From positions 28,448 through 92,447 of the forward strand of contig NZ_JACSQA010000013.1 of NCBI RefSeq assembly GCF_014836845.1: a stretch of 64,000 nucleotides of DNA, read 5' to 3'. Both the position numbers and the translations under genes were made by a program. The stretch is from Ureibacillus galli. Its GTDB lineage: Bacteria > Bacillota > Bacilli > Bacillales_A > Planococcaceae. This document shows positions 36,825 to 45,231 of this stretch, piece after piece (within the stretch, counting starts at the first letter, position 1; each line of letters opens with the position of its first letter). Under the pieces are notes generated by a model. The model was not told the DNA's origin, did not search any database, and was given only the letters and a program-made list of their open reading frames with translations.

Positions 36825-38555
36825 ATGAAAACGGTTTTTAGTTATGTGAAGCCATATAAATGGCCCGCAATGATAGCGTTTTGTTTAATGCTCATTGAAT
36901 TATCGGTAGAGCTTATTCAACCATTAATAATTGCTAAGATTATTGATCGCGGTATAATCGCACAGGATTTAGGAACAATCGGTTATTGGGGCTTTATATT
37001 AATTATGTTCGCTATTGCTGCATTTTTAAGTGGCATTATTAATTCCTATTTTGCCTCCCATACAGCCCAAAGTTTTGGTTTTGATTTACGAAACGCTTTA
37101 TTTAGTAAAATTCAGTCCTTTACAATGGCAACCTATTTACGGTTTCCAACTTCGGTACTGATTACGAGACTAACGAGCGATGTCCAACAAGTACAATCCG
37201 TATTATTCATGAGTTTACGCATTATGCTTCGTGCTCCGTTAGCAGCAGTGGGAAGTTTAATAATGGCTTTTGTTGTTAATCCAAAAATGGCCCTTTTTTT
37301 ATTAATCGGGACTCCACTTCTTATGATTTTCTTGTATATCATCGTTAAAAAGGGCGTTCATTTTTTCGGGGAAGTCCAACGTCGATTAGATCGGGTAAAC
37401 CGAGTCCTTCAAGAAAACCTCCAAGGGATACGTTTAGTAAAGGCCTATATGCGTGGTAACTATGAATCATCACGTTTTCAAGATGTCTCGAACCATTTAA
37501 AAATAGATACGATAAAAGCTCTTCGAATGATGGAGCTAATCCAACCAGTGTTGTTGTTTGTCATGAATGTCAGCTTACTTGCAGCTTTATGGTTCGGTTC
37601 GATTGATGTGCGTAACGGAAGTGCACAAGTAGGGGAATTAGTGGCGGTTGTTAACTACGCGTTGCGGATGACCGGTTCCTTTTCAATGTTTGCTTTTATC
37701 ATTAATGCGGTTTCTCGGGCGAAGGCTTCTTCTGAACGGATGGAAGAAATATTGTTAATTGAAAGCGGGATTGAAGAATATAAAGATGTAAACAGTCTTT
37801 CTCCCGATATACAACATTCTGAGTCCCTTCGTTTCGAACATGTATCGTTTCAATATCCAAATACAAAAAAATCAATATTAAAGGATGTTTCCTTTACAGT
37901 TTCTCCTGGAGAAACAATTGCTATTATGGGGGCGACGGGAGCAGGGAAATCCACTCTACTAAACTTAATTCTTAGATTTTATGAACCCACTTCAGGGGAA
38001 ATTTATATTAATGGACAACAAATATCCAAATGGCCATTAGAGAAATTAAGATCCATCATTGGTTATGTTCCACAGCAGTCTATGCTATTTACAGGTTCCA
38101 TTTATGAAAATGTTAGTTGGGGCAAACAAGGGGCTAAGATGGAAGAAGTAAGAGCGGCAACAACTCAAGCTCAAATTCATCAGACCGTGGAAAATTTCCC
38201 TGAGCAATATAAAACACGTGTCGGTCAAAAAGGGGTTAACCTTTCGGGCGGGCAGAAACAACGGCTTTCGATTGCCCGTGCTTTAATACGGAAGTCGGAA
38301 ATATTACTTTTAGATGATAGCACTAGCGCTTTAGATGTAAAGACCGAAACGGCTTTTTGGGAAGCGTTAAAAAGGGAGCGGGCAACGATGCTCGTAGTAA
38401 CGCAGAAAATTCGCACAGCAAAAGAAGCGGATAAAATATTATTGCTCGATGAAGGACAGGTCATCGCCTATGGCACTCACGAACAATTATATGAAACGAG
38501 TGAAGTTTATAAACTAATTGTACTATCCCAACAAGAGCGGGAGGTGGATGCGTAG
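36825..38555 (+). CDS. ABC exporter half-transporter with degenerate ATP site
   Basis: A 576-residue type-IV exporter subunit: six helices in the first 310 residues and a nucleotide-binding domain after residue 340. Walker A GATGAGKST near 370 and signature LSGGQKQRLSIARAL are intact. The Walker B end reads LLLDDSTSALD with Asp in place of the catalytic Glu, and the H-loop is VTQKI with Gln in place of His. Such a subunit pairs with a normal one. The next gene overlaps it by one base and encodes that partner. Heterodimers of this kind (BmrCD, TM287/288, YfiBC) export drugs or lipids; the substrate is unknown. Confidence 0.92.
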   Translation: MKTVFSYVKPYKWPAMIAFCLMLIELSVELIQPLIIAKIIDRGIIAQDLGTIGYWGFILIMFAIAAFLSGIINSYFASHTAQSFGFDLRNALFSKIQSFTMATYLRFPTSVLITRLTSDVQQVQSVLFMSLRIMLRAPLAAVGSLIMAFVVNPKMALFLLIGTPLLMIFLYIIVKKGVHFFGEVQRRLDRVNRVLQENLQGIRLVKAYMRGNYESSRFQDVSNHLKIDTIKALRMMELIQPVLLFVMNVSLLAALWFGSIDVRNGSAQVGELVAVVNYALRMTGSFSMFAFIINAVSRAKASSERMEEILLIESGIEEYKDVNSLSPDIQHSESLRFEHVSFQYPNTKKSILKDVSFTVSPGETIAIMGATGAGKSTLLNLILRFYEPTSGEIYINGQQISKWPLEKLRSIIGYVPQQSMLFTGSIYENVSWGKQGAKMEEVRAATTQAQIHQTVENFPEQYKTRVGQKGVNLSGGQKQRLSIARALIRKSEILLLDDSTSALDVKTETAFWEALKRERATMLVVTQKIRTAKEADKILLLDEGQVIAYGTHEQLYETSEVYKLIVLSQQEREVDA

Positions 38556-40381
38556 TGAACTTTATTCGTAAACCATTTGGCTACGAACCAGTATTAACAA
38601 AGGAAGATGTAAAAAATTCTGTTCAAAAAAAGAAGGGACCTCGTCCAAACAATTGGAAGAACACATTGCTTCGCATTTGGAAAATTGTTGACGAGCAAAG
38701 GGCACTACTCATTGCTGTTTTACTGCTAGTAGTCTTAAGCTCTGTCATGTCTCTATTAGGGCCGTATTTAATCGGTCATATGATTGATGAATACGTTATG
38801 AAAGAGAAATTTAGTGGGATGCCATTATTAATCGTTGGATTAATTATTATCTATTTTGTTTTAGCATTATCGTTATTTTTCCAAAATTATTGGATGATTG
38901 GCATCGCACAACAGACGATTTATCGAATGCGTACAGGTCTTTTCCACCACCTTTTACATTTACCTATTGCCTTTTTCGATAAAAGGCAACATGGTGAATT
39001 GATGAGCCGTGCAACTAACGATATGGAAACGGTAAGTGCTACTTTAAATAGTTCTTTTATTCAAGTATTTTCAAGCATTCTAACGTTAACAGGTACCTTC
39101 ATTGTCATGCTAAGCTTAAGCCCATTGTTAACGCTATTAACGATGATCATTATTCCAGCCATGTTTATAGCTACTCGATGGATCACTCGAAGAACTGGGA
39201 AGTTATTTAAAGAACAGCAGGCAGCTTTAGGTGCTTTGAATGGAATGATAGAAGAAACGATATCAGGTCAACAAGTTGTAAAAGCATTTTCCCAGGAAGA
39301 ACGGGTAAAAAAAGAATTTTGCGAAAAGAATAGTCGGTTAAGAAGAACGGGCTTTTGGGCTTTGACATACTCCGGTTATATTCCAAAGGTAATGAACTTT
39401 TTAAATAATATAAGTTTTGCAATCATAGCTGGAATTGGCGGATTACTTGCTTTTAAAGGGCATGTCACAATTGGAACAATTGTTGTATTCACAGAATATG
39501 CCCGCCAATTTACTCGCCCATTAAATGATTTGGCAAACCAAATGAATACAGTATTATCTGCAATTGCAGGGGCGGAACGTGTCTTCTCCATAATGGATGA
39601 AACAGTAGAAAAAGATGGGGGAGAAGTGGATGAGCGACATAAACTTCTAGGGGATGTTGAATTTCGTCATGTTTCCTTTAAATATGAGTTAGCTGAACAA
39701 GCCCACACTTTAAAAGATGTTAGTTTCCATGTGAAGCCAGGTCAAACTGCTGCTTTAGTCGGTGCAACAGGGGCTGGCAAAACGACAATTATGCAATTGA
39801 TTGCTAGATTTTATGATGTGGAGCAAGGAACAATCTTATTTGATGGTATCGATGTACAAAAGTTAAAACGTGAGACGTTACGTAGCCAAATGGCATTCGT
39901 GCTACAAGATTCTTTTCTTTTTGAAGCAAGTATTTATGAGAATATTCGATACGGTCGACTCGATGCAACGAATGAAGAAATTGAAGAGGCTGCCAAAAAA
40001 GCAAATGCCCATGATTTCATTGTAAAGCTTCCGAATGGGTACAATACCATTTTAACTTCCGATGGTAGTGAAATTTCGCAAGGTCAAAAACAGTTATTAT
40101 CCATTGCGAGGGCTTTTGTAGCAGATCCAGTTATTTTATTACTCGATGAAGCGACAAGTAGTATTGATACGGTGACAGAAGTGAAAATTCAACAGGCATT
40201 AGATGTATTAATGGAGGGGAGAACAAGCTTTGTCATTGCGCATCGACTTAATACAGTTCGTAATGCTGATATCGTATTTGTTATGCAAGAAGGGCAAATG
40301 GTTGAAGCGGGTACACAACAGGAATTAATGGAGACGAATGGTATATATGCTAATATGCTTAAACAAGCTGGTATATTATGA
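38555..40381 (+). CDS. ABC exporter half-transporter, catalytic partner
   Basis: A 608-residue exporter subunit with a 45-residue N-terminal extension before six helices. Its nucleotide domain has Walker A GATGAGKTTIMQ, a full Walker B ILLLDEATSSIDT with catalytic Glu, and H-loop VIAHRL. The signature is altered to ISQGQKQLLSIARAF in place of LSGGQ. Combined with the upstream subunit, the dimer would hold one consensus and one degenerate ATP site, the hallmark of asymmetric heterodimeric exporters. The start is GTG 38555, overlapping the previous stop by one base, behind GGGAGGTGG. Confidence 0.92.
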   Translation: MNFIRKPFGYEPVLTKEDVKNSVQKKKGPRPNNWKNTLLRIWKIVDEQRALLIAVLLLVVLSSVMSLLGPYLIGHMIDEYVMKEKFSGMPLLIVGLIIIYFVLALSLFFQNYWMIGIAQQTIYRMRTGLFHHLLHLPIAFFDKRQHGELMSRATNDMETVSATLNSSFIQVFSSILTLTGTFIVMLSLSPLLTLLTMIIIPAMFIATRWITRRTGKLFKEQQAALGALNGMIEETISGQQVVKAFSQEERVKKEFCEKNSRLRRTGFWALTYSGYIPKVMNFLNNISFAIIAGIGGLLAFKGHVTIGTIVVFTEYARQFTRPLNDLANQMNTVLSAIAGAERVFSIMDETVEKDGGEVDERHKLLGDVEFRHVSFKYELAEQAHTLKDVSFHVKPGQTAALVGATGAGKTTIMQLIARFYDVEQGTILFDGIDVQKLKRETLRSQMAFVLQDSFLFEASIYENIRYGRLDATNEEIEEAAKKANAHDFIVKLPNGYNTILTSDGSEISQGQKQLLSIARAFVADPVILLLDEATSSIDTVTEVKIQQALDVLMEGRTSFVIAHRLNTVRNADIVFVMQEGQMVEAGTQQELMETNGIYANMLKQAGIL

Positions 40382-40478
40382 ATCGGAGGTAATTCCATGT
40401 AATTCGTCGAATGCCCTTGCACTTATAACGTGAGTTCCTCTAAAATGAAGGCAAGTTAAAAGAACAGGGAGCAATTTA

Positions 40479-41357
40479 ATGAACTTTTCAATTATTACCG
40501 CATCATTTCCAATTGATATAGAAACCTATAACGAAATTAAAACATTATGTGAGACTGCCTTCGAGGTAGATAAATATAGTTATAGCTCTGTTTTAAATTT
40601 ATTAGAGTCCAGACAATATAATGTGAGAGGCTTTTTTGTTCTTGCTTACGATGATGAACAAGATCAACTCGTTGGTGTAGCAAGTAGTATAGATCATATG
40701 GGTTTAAATACGTATGAATGGTCTATTTTAATAGCGCCGATGTATCGTGAAATCGGATTGGATGAAGCGATTTTAAAAGTACTTGGTGATGGGTTACATC
40801 AACGAGGAGCTGAAGGTGAACTTGCCCTCGTTATCGAAAGTGATAAAGCGAGAAGGAAGTTTGTTGAAAAATACGGCTATTCCTATAGTTTCTCAGAAGC
40901 CACTTTTGAAGCAAAACCTGAAGCAATGGAACCTTCCAATACGATTTCTATTCGTCCCTACATAGATTCAACGGATAAGGAAGCTTTAATTACAATTTTT
41001 AGTGATGCCTTTGGTGATTTACGGGAAGAATCGATCGAACTAATCACTTATAATACGGTGACTGCTGGAAGAATTTTATGGGTTGCCGTAGTGGAAGACG
41101 AAATTGTTGGAACGGTTACTTCCTCAAAGGAAGGGGAAGTGCAATGGGTGACAGCTTTGGCAGTACATCCCGAAAAACAAGGAATAGGTATAGGAACCGC
41201 CTTGCTAAATTGGGTGAAACATTTCGCTAAGCGCAATGGAGAAAAACTCGTTATGCTGGAAGTGGAAGTTGACAATGACAGAGCCCTTGCCCTATATGAG
41301 AAAGCAGGTTTTTTAAAGTCAATGCAAGTAGATTATTTCATTTATACAGGTGCATAA
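40479..41357 (+). CDS. tandem-GNAT acetyltransferase
   Basis: A 292-residue cytosolic protein with two GNAT folds. The C-terminal one (from about residue 157, ISIRPYIDSTDKEAL) has the acetyl-CoA motif VTALAVHPEKQGIGIGTALL followed by EVEVDNDRALALYEKAGF and is probably active. The N-terminal copy (residues 1-145) keeps the fold, with the counterpart ERxxEKYGY-like VEKYGYSYSFSEA, but its acetyl-CoA loop (LIAPMYREIGLDEAIL) is less canonical. The substrate is not known. GGGAG precedes the ATG. Single gene between the ABC exporter and menA. Confidence 0.87.
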   Translation: MNFSIITASFPIDIETYNEIKTLCETAFEVDKYSYSSVLNLLESRQYNVRGFFVLAYDDEQDQLVGVASSIDHMGLNTYEWSILIAPMYREIGLDEAILKVLGDGLHQRGAEGELALVIESDKARRKFVEKYGYSYSFSEATFEAKPEAMEPSNTISIRPYIDSTDKEALITIFSDAFGDLREESIELITYNTVTAGRILWVAVVEDEIVGTVTSSKEGEVQWVTALAVHPEKQGIGIGTALLNWVKHFAKRNGEKLVMLEVEVDNDRALALYEKAGFLKSMQVDYFIYTGA

Positions 41358-41362
41358 AGAAA

Positions 41363-41394
41363 AGGAACCTACAAGTCAATTGTAGGTTCTTTTT
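41363..41394 (+). terminator. terminator of the GNAT gene
   Basis: AGGAACCTACAA/TTGTAGGTTCT stem followed by a T run. Confidence 0.9.
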
Positions 41395-41497
41395 AGAACC
41401 TTTTTTTGTGTACAATTCTGCCTAGCAGAAAACGGATTTGAGCAAACTATTATATTTGATATAATTATGAATGTGAAAACTATAAAAGAGAGGTAAG

Positions 41498-42421
41498 TTG
41501 AAACGATTCATGGAAAATGAAAATCAAATGAGTCCCGCAAAATTAATGTGGAAAATGACTCGCCCACATACATTAACAGCCACTTTTGCTCCGGTTATTT
41601 TAGGAACGGTTATTGCGTTGTTTGATGCTAACATTAACTGGTTCATGTTTATTGCAATGATGGTAGCTTGCTTAGCTTTGCAAATTGCAACGAATTTATT
41701 TAATGAGTATTACGACTTTAAGCGTGGCTTAGATACAGCTGACTCCGTAGGTATTGGTGGAGGAATTGTTCGACACGGTTTAAAACCAAAAAATGTGTTA
41801 ACAGTAGCATTATTGTTATATGTTATTGCTGCTTTAATCGGTATTTATATTTGTATGAATAGTAGCTGGTGGTTAGTTGTCATAGGTTTATTTGGTATGG
41901 CGGTCGGCTATTTATATACTGGCGGCCCGATCCCGATTGCTTATACACCTTTTGGGGAATTATTCTCTGGTGCATTAATGGGGACAGGTTTTGTGCTAAT
42001 TTCGTACTTTATTCAAGCAGATACTGTTACTTTAAGTTCTGTTTTAATCTCGATTCCGATTGGTATATTAGTAGGGGCAATTAATATGTCCAATAACATT
42101 CGAGATATTGAAGAAGATACAAAGGGCGGTAGAAAAACGTTAGCGATTCTTCTTGGTAGAGAAAAAGGGGTAAAGGCGTTAGCGGTTGCTTTCGGTATAT
42201 CCTATTTGTGGATTATTGTTCTTGTGTTGATGGGACAAGTTAGTCCGTGGGCATTAGTTGTTTTATTCAGTATTAAAAAACCAATTTCTGCTATTCAAGG
42301 CTTCAAAAAGGGTGCAACGGAACCCCAATTTATGAGAGTAGCCATGAAGTCAACGGCTATAACGAACACATTATTTTCCCTTTTATTATCATTAGGTTTA
42401 GTATTAAGTTATATTTTTTAA
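41498..42421 (+). CDS. menA: 1,4-dihydroxy-2-naphthoate polyprenyltransferase
   Basis: A 307-residue UbiA-family membrane enzyme that attaches the polyprenyl tail to dihydroxynaphthoate, giving demethylmenaquinone. The two aspartate motifs are NEYYDFKRGLDT (first DxxxD) and NNIRDIEEDTKGGRKT (second), with RPHTLTATFAPVILGTVIAL at the start and eight or nine helices. The start is the TTG behind GAGAGGTAAG; the ATG four codons later is also possible. It is usually a stand-alone gene in Bacillales, as here. It indicates menaquinone-based respiration. Confidence 0.93.
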   Translation: MKRFMENENQMSPAKLMWKMTRPHTLTATFAPVILGTVIALFDANINWFMFIAMMVACLALQIATNLFNEYYDFKRGLDTADSVGIGGGIVRHGLKPKNVLTVALLLYVIAALIGIYICMNSSWWLVVIGLFGMAVGYLYTGGPIPIAYTPFGELFSGALMGTGFVLISYFIQADTVTLSSVLISIPIGILVGAINMSNNIRDIEEDTKGGRKTLAILLGREKGVKALAVAFGISYLWIIVLVLMGQVSPWALVVLFSIKKPISAIQGFKKGATEPQFMRVAMKSTAITNTLFSLLLSLGLVLSYIF

Positions 42422-42427
42422 GTATGG

Positions 42428-42453
42428 GCGTTCCTATGAAGGAACGCTTTTTC
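42428..42453 (+). terminator. terminator of menA
   Basis: GCGTTCC/GGAACGC with a 6-nt loop, then TTTTTCTTTT. Confidence 0.9.
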
Positions 42454-42491
42454 TTTTGGAAAACATATTTAAAAAATACAATATTAATTCA

Positions 42492-42520
42492 TTGAAATTA
42501 TCTCGAATTCGAGATAAAAT
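42492..42520 (+). promoter_or_regulatory. promoter with MhqR-type palindromic operator
   Basis: TTGAAA (42492-42497), 17-bp spacer, TAAAAT (42515-42520). The spacer is filled by the perfect 20-bp palindrome TTATCTCGAATTCGAGATAA (42498-42517). From memory this is the operator bound by MhqR, a MarR-family repressor released by quinones in B. subtilis. The regulator gene is not in this window. Confidence 0.85.
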
Positions 42521-42567
42521 GAGGTGGAATAAGTGGAAAAATATAAAAGGTCGGAGGAGACGGGATT

Positions 42568-43509
42568 ATGGCAACGATTTTAGGGCACCATCATATATCA
42601 ATGATTACGAAAAATGCTAAAAAGAATGATGAGTTTTATAAAAATATACTAGGGTTGCGTCGAGTGAAGAAATCGGTGAATCAGGATGACCCATCTATGT
42701 ATCATTTATTCTTTGGAGATTTGATTGGAAGCCCTGGGACGGGGTTAACTTTCTTTGAAATCCCGATGGTAGGGAGAACGCATCGTGGAACAAATGCTAT
42801 TACACAAATTGGTCTACTTGTAAATTCAGAGGTAAGTTTACATTATTGGAAACAACGTTTTGAACAACTTCATGTAAAGCATGAAGAAATCACGCGTTAC
42901 GCAGGGAAAATGGCATTGCCATTTGAAGATCCGGAAGGGTTGCGGTTAATATTAATAAACAACGATGGTGAACGGATACCAGAACAGTGGACGAATTGGG
43001 AAAAGTCAAATGTACCGAAAGAACATCAAATATTAGGTATGGGCGCTATTGAAATCACAGTAAAAAACAGAAACAAACTGGAACGTACGTTAACTGAACT
43101 TTTCGGGTATGTAGTAAAGGAAAGTTCAGAAGAAGAGATACTTCTTCAATCCATTGAAGGAGAAAGCTTTGGTGAAATTGTAGTAAAACAATTAGACGGG
43201 GCAAATGAAAAACCTGGGAAAGGTAGCATACACCATTTGGCTATACGGGCTAAAGATGACGAAGAATTAGCTTATTGGGAAGAACAGGTGAAAGCTCGTG
43301 GTTTTTCTTCATCGGGAATCGTGGATCGATACTATTTTAAAAGTCTATACTTCCGTGAATCCAACGGAATATTATTTGAAATCGCTACAGATGGACCAGG
43401 ATTTATAGTGGATGCCGATATCGAAACTTTAGGAGAAAAATTAGACTTACCCCCATTTTTAGAAGATCGAAGAGAAGAAATCGAAAGTCAATTGGAGTCT
43501 TTAGATTAA
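42568..43509 (+). CDS. ring-cleaving dioxygenase of the MhqA/MhqO group
   Basis: A 313-residue protein made of two vicinal-oxygen-chelate (glyoxalase) halves. Metal-site histidines are in GHHHISMIT at the start of the first half and GSIHHLAIRA in the second; the glutamate is in GILFEIATD. The family acts on hydroquinones and catechols to protect against quinone stress. The MhqR-type operator in its promoter supports this directly. It is preceded by GGAGGAG, nine bases before the ATG. It lies next to menA and other VOC and flavin genes. The exact aromatic substrate is unknown. Confidence 0.92.
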   Translation: MATILGHHHISMITKNAKKNDEFYKNILGLRRVKKSVNQDDPSMYHLFFGDLIGSPGTGLTFFEIPMVGRTHRGTNAITQIGLLVNSEVSLHYWKQRFEQLHVKHEEITRYAGKMALPFEDPEGLRLILINNDGERIPEQWTNWEKSNVPKEHQILGMGAIEITVKNRNKLERTLTELFGYVVKESSEEEILLQSIEGESFGEIVVKQLDGANEKPGKGSIHHLAIRAKDDEELAYWEEQVKARGFSSSGIVDRYYFKSLYFRESNGILFEIATDGPGFIVDADIETLGEKLDLPPFLEDRREEIESQLESLD

Positions 43510-43634
43510 GAAATAATGGGGTTGTTCGTTTACCTTTGAAAAGAGTTTTAAAAATTTTCCTACGTTAGTCTTTTTACTCACACCGTTTTAACTCTATAGT
43601 CATAGAGTAGGACAGGGGGAGGTGGAAAGACGTC

Positions 43635-43814
43635 ATGTTAATAAATCTTTTAATCCTTTCGATTACATTATTAACCCTTGGTTTTGTATTTTATATTGTA
43701 GGTAAACTAGCAGAGAGAAAGTGGCTAAAATATCTTTCGTTAGTACCAGCAATCGCTGGTGTTATTATCCTCATTGTCGTTGCTGTAGAATACTTCTTCC
43801 CGGGCATTATATAA
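43635..43814 (+). CDS. 59-residue two-helix membrane protein
   Basis: ATG 43635 to TAA 43814, 12 bases after GGGGGAGG. Two hydrophobic helices (LINLLILSITLLTLGFVFYI, and LVPAIAGVIILIVVAVEYFF) are joined by a short basic loop (GKLAERKWLKY). A terminator follows the stop. I recognise no family; the strong ribosome binding site and good fit to the gap suggest a real gene. Confidence 0.65.
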   Translation: MLINLLILSITLLTLGFVFYIVGKLAERKWLKYLSLVPAIAGVIILIVVAVEYFFPGII

Positions 43815-43823
43815 CAATATATA

Positions 43824-43855
43824 AAAAGGAGTGCTCTTAAATGAACACTCCTTTT
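43824..43855. terminator. bidirectional terminator between convergent genes
   Basis: AAAAGGAGTG and CACTCCTTTT arms around a 12-nt loop, with a T-rich flank on the plus strand. Confidence 0.8.
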
Positions 43856-43881
43856 GTTTATAGTATTAACAAAAAGTAGAT

Positions 43882-44250
43882 TTAGGGATTTAAAGATTGA
43901 ATCATTTCGACTCGATTACCAAATGGATCTCTAAATTCAAAACGATCAAAGTTTGGTATAGGGATGCCATCTAATAATTTTATATTTTCTTGTGTCAGCT
44001 TTGTTTTCCAATAGGCAAGATTATCTACCTCGTAAGCAATATGTGCCTTTGTTTTCGTCCGATCAAAACCATCCTCTGTGCCAATATGGACGTCTTTATC
44101 ACCAATAGTTAACCAAAATCCTCCGCGACCTTTAAGCGAATCAGGTTTTTCAATTTCTTGTAGACCTAATACATCACAATAAAACTTTTTCGCCTCATCT
44201 TCCATTCCCTGTGGAATTGTTATTTGAACGTGATGCAAACCTTTAATCAT
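43882..44250 (-). CDS. VOC-family (glyoxalase-like) protein
   Basis: A 122-residue single VOC domain. Metal ligands are probably His6 or His7 in MIKGLHHVQITI, His56 in DKDVHIGTE, His70 in KAHIAYEV and the glutamate in FGNRVEMIQ. The family covers glyoxalases, dioxygenases and antibiotic-binding proteins, and the substrate is not predictable. It is a single gene on the opposite strand to the dioxygenase. The 1-kb gap upstream holds the repeated dyads. Confidence 0.88.
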   Translation of the reverse strand: MIKGLHHVQITIPQGMEDEAKKFYCDVLGLQEIEKPDSLKGRGGFWLTIGDKDVHIGTEDGFDRTKTKAHIAYEVDNLAYWKTKLTQENIKLLDGIPIPNFDRFEFRDPFGNRVEMIQSLNP

Positions 44251-45231
44251 CGTATGCCCCCTAAAATCAGAATTTTTTAATAACTATTTCCCATTCATCA
44301 TATCACATATTTATATAAGTAAATTTTATGTTTATTTATGTAAGTTTATAATTTTTACTTATGATATGTGTTGTTGTATTGCTGTTAAAACATGTTCTTT
44401 GAATACAATTATCAATGATAGATGTCGTTTTATAGAAAATGGTGATAGGAAAAATATTAAGGTCAGTTTCCTATTCTAGGTACACTACAGCATTTCATTT
44501 AATTGGAGGAAGAGGAAAGTGGGTGAAAATTTTTGTCAACCTAGTTTACATATAATAGATATTTAATTGAAAAAATGTCGAAGGGTGGATAAAAATTAAT
44601 GATTTTCTAAGAAACTTTAAAAATCCAACTTTGTTCAGGAAAAGACAAGTTTTGCACCTTTTTAAAAAGAAAAAGCGAGGATTTATTTGTCAACTTAGTT
44701 TACGATAAATCTATTTCGAGAAAATACCTTTGTCGATTAAAGAAGGTGTATTCACTATTTTATTAGTAAAATAGTTTGGAATAAAACTTTTTAAAAGGAT
44801 GTTTACAAATAAGCTTTATTAAAGTAATGGTTACTATAATAATTGTCATCTTAGTTTACAATTTAAATATTTTAAGAAATTAAAGTGTCGAGAAAACTAG
44901 AAGAATCATCATATTCTTAACATAACAAAAATAAATTGGTTAAAAATAAAGTAATAATGAGAAAGGATTAACATAAAGATAGTAGGAGAAGAATTTTCGT
45001 CAACTAAATTGACGAAATAGTTATCGTAAAAGTGTTTGTCTGTCATATTAAGTCGTCAAAATAAAAGGAAAAGACATAAAATATAAAATGGTAGAGGCTA
45101 TTCGACAAATGTTCAAGTCGAGTAGTTAGCATTTTTCACTCGAAATTTTTACAATGAAATTAAATCCAATCATTTAGATAAGTTTTCTTTTTTACTTCTC
45201 TAAATATGAAAAATGGAGGGGGTAAAACAAG
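44251..45231 (+). other. 980-base non-coding region with a dyad array
   Basis: There is no open frame of note in 980 AT-rich bases, unusually long for this compact chromosome. It carries four copies of a 17-bp dyad at even spacing (see the repeat entry). Apart from these I see no gene, riboswitch or mobile-element end. Confidence 0.6.
44534..45014 (+). repeat. four copies of a 17-bp dyad at about 155-bp intervals
   Basis: Copies: TGTCAACCTAGTTTACA at 44534-44550, TGTCAACTTAGTTTACG at 44688-44704, TGTCATCTTAGTTTACA at 44844-44860 and CGTCAACTAAATTGACG at 44998-45014. Start-to-start distances are 154, 156 and 154. Each is an imperfect inverted repeat of the form TGTCAAC-N3-GTTTACA. The fourth extends to perfect 9-bp arms (TTTCGTCAA/TTGACGAAA, 44995-45017). 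TGTCG or TGTC recurs 42-43 bases after the start of each copy. DNA between copies is otherwise not clearly alike. Probable multiple operator or architectural protein sites; the binding protein is unknown. Confidence 0.75.

Noticed and set aside
44534..44556. TTGTCA and TATAAT around the first dyad copy read as a promoter.
   Set aside because: The spacer would be about 12 bases, too short, and other copies lack a TATAAT in this place.
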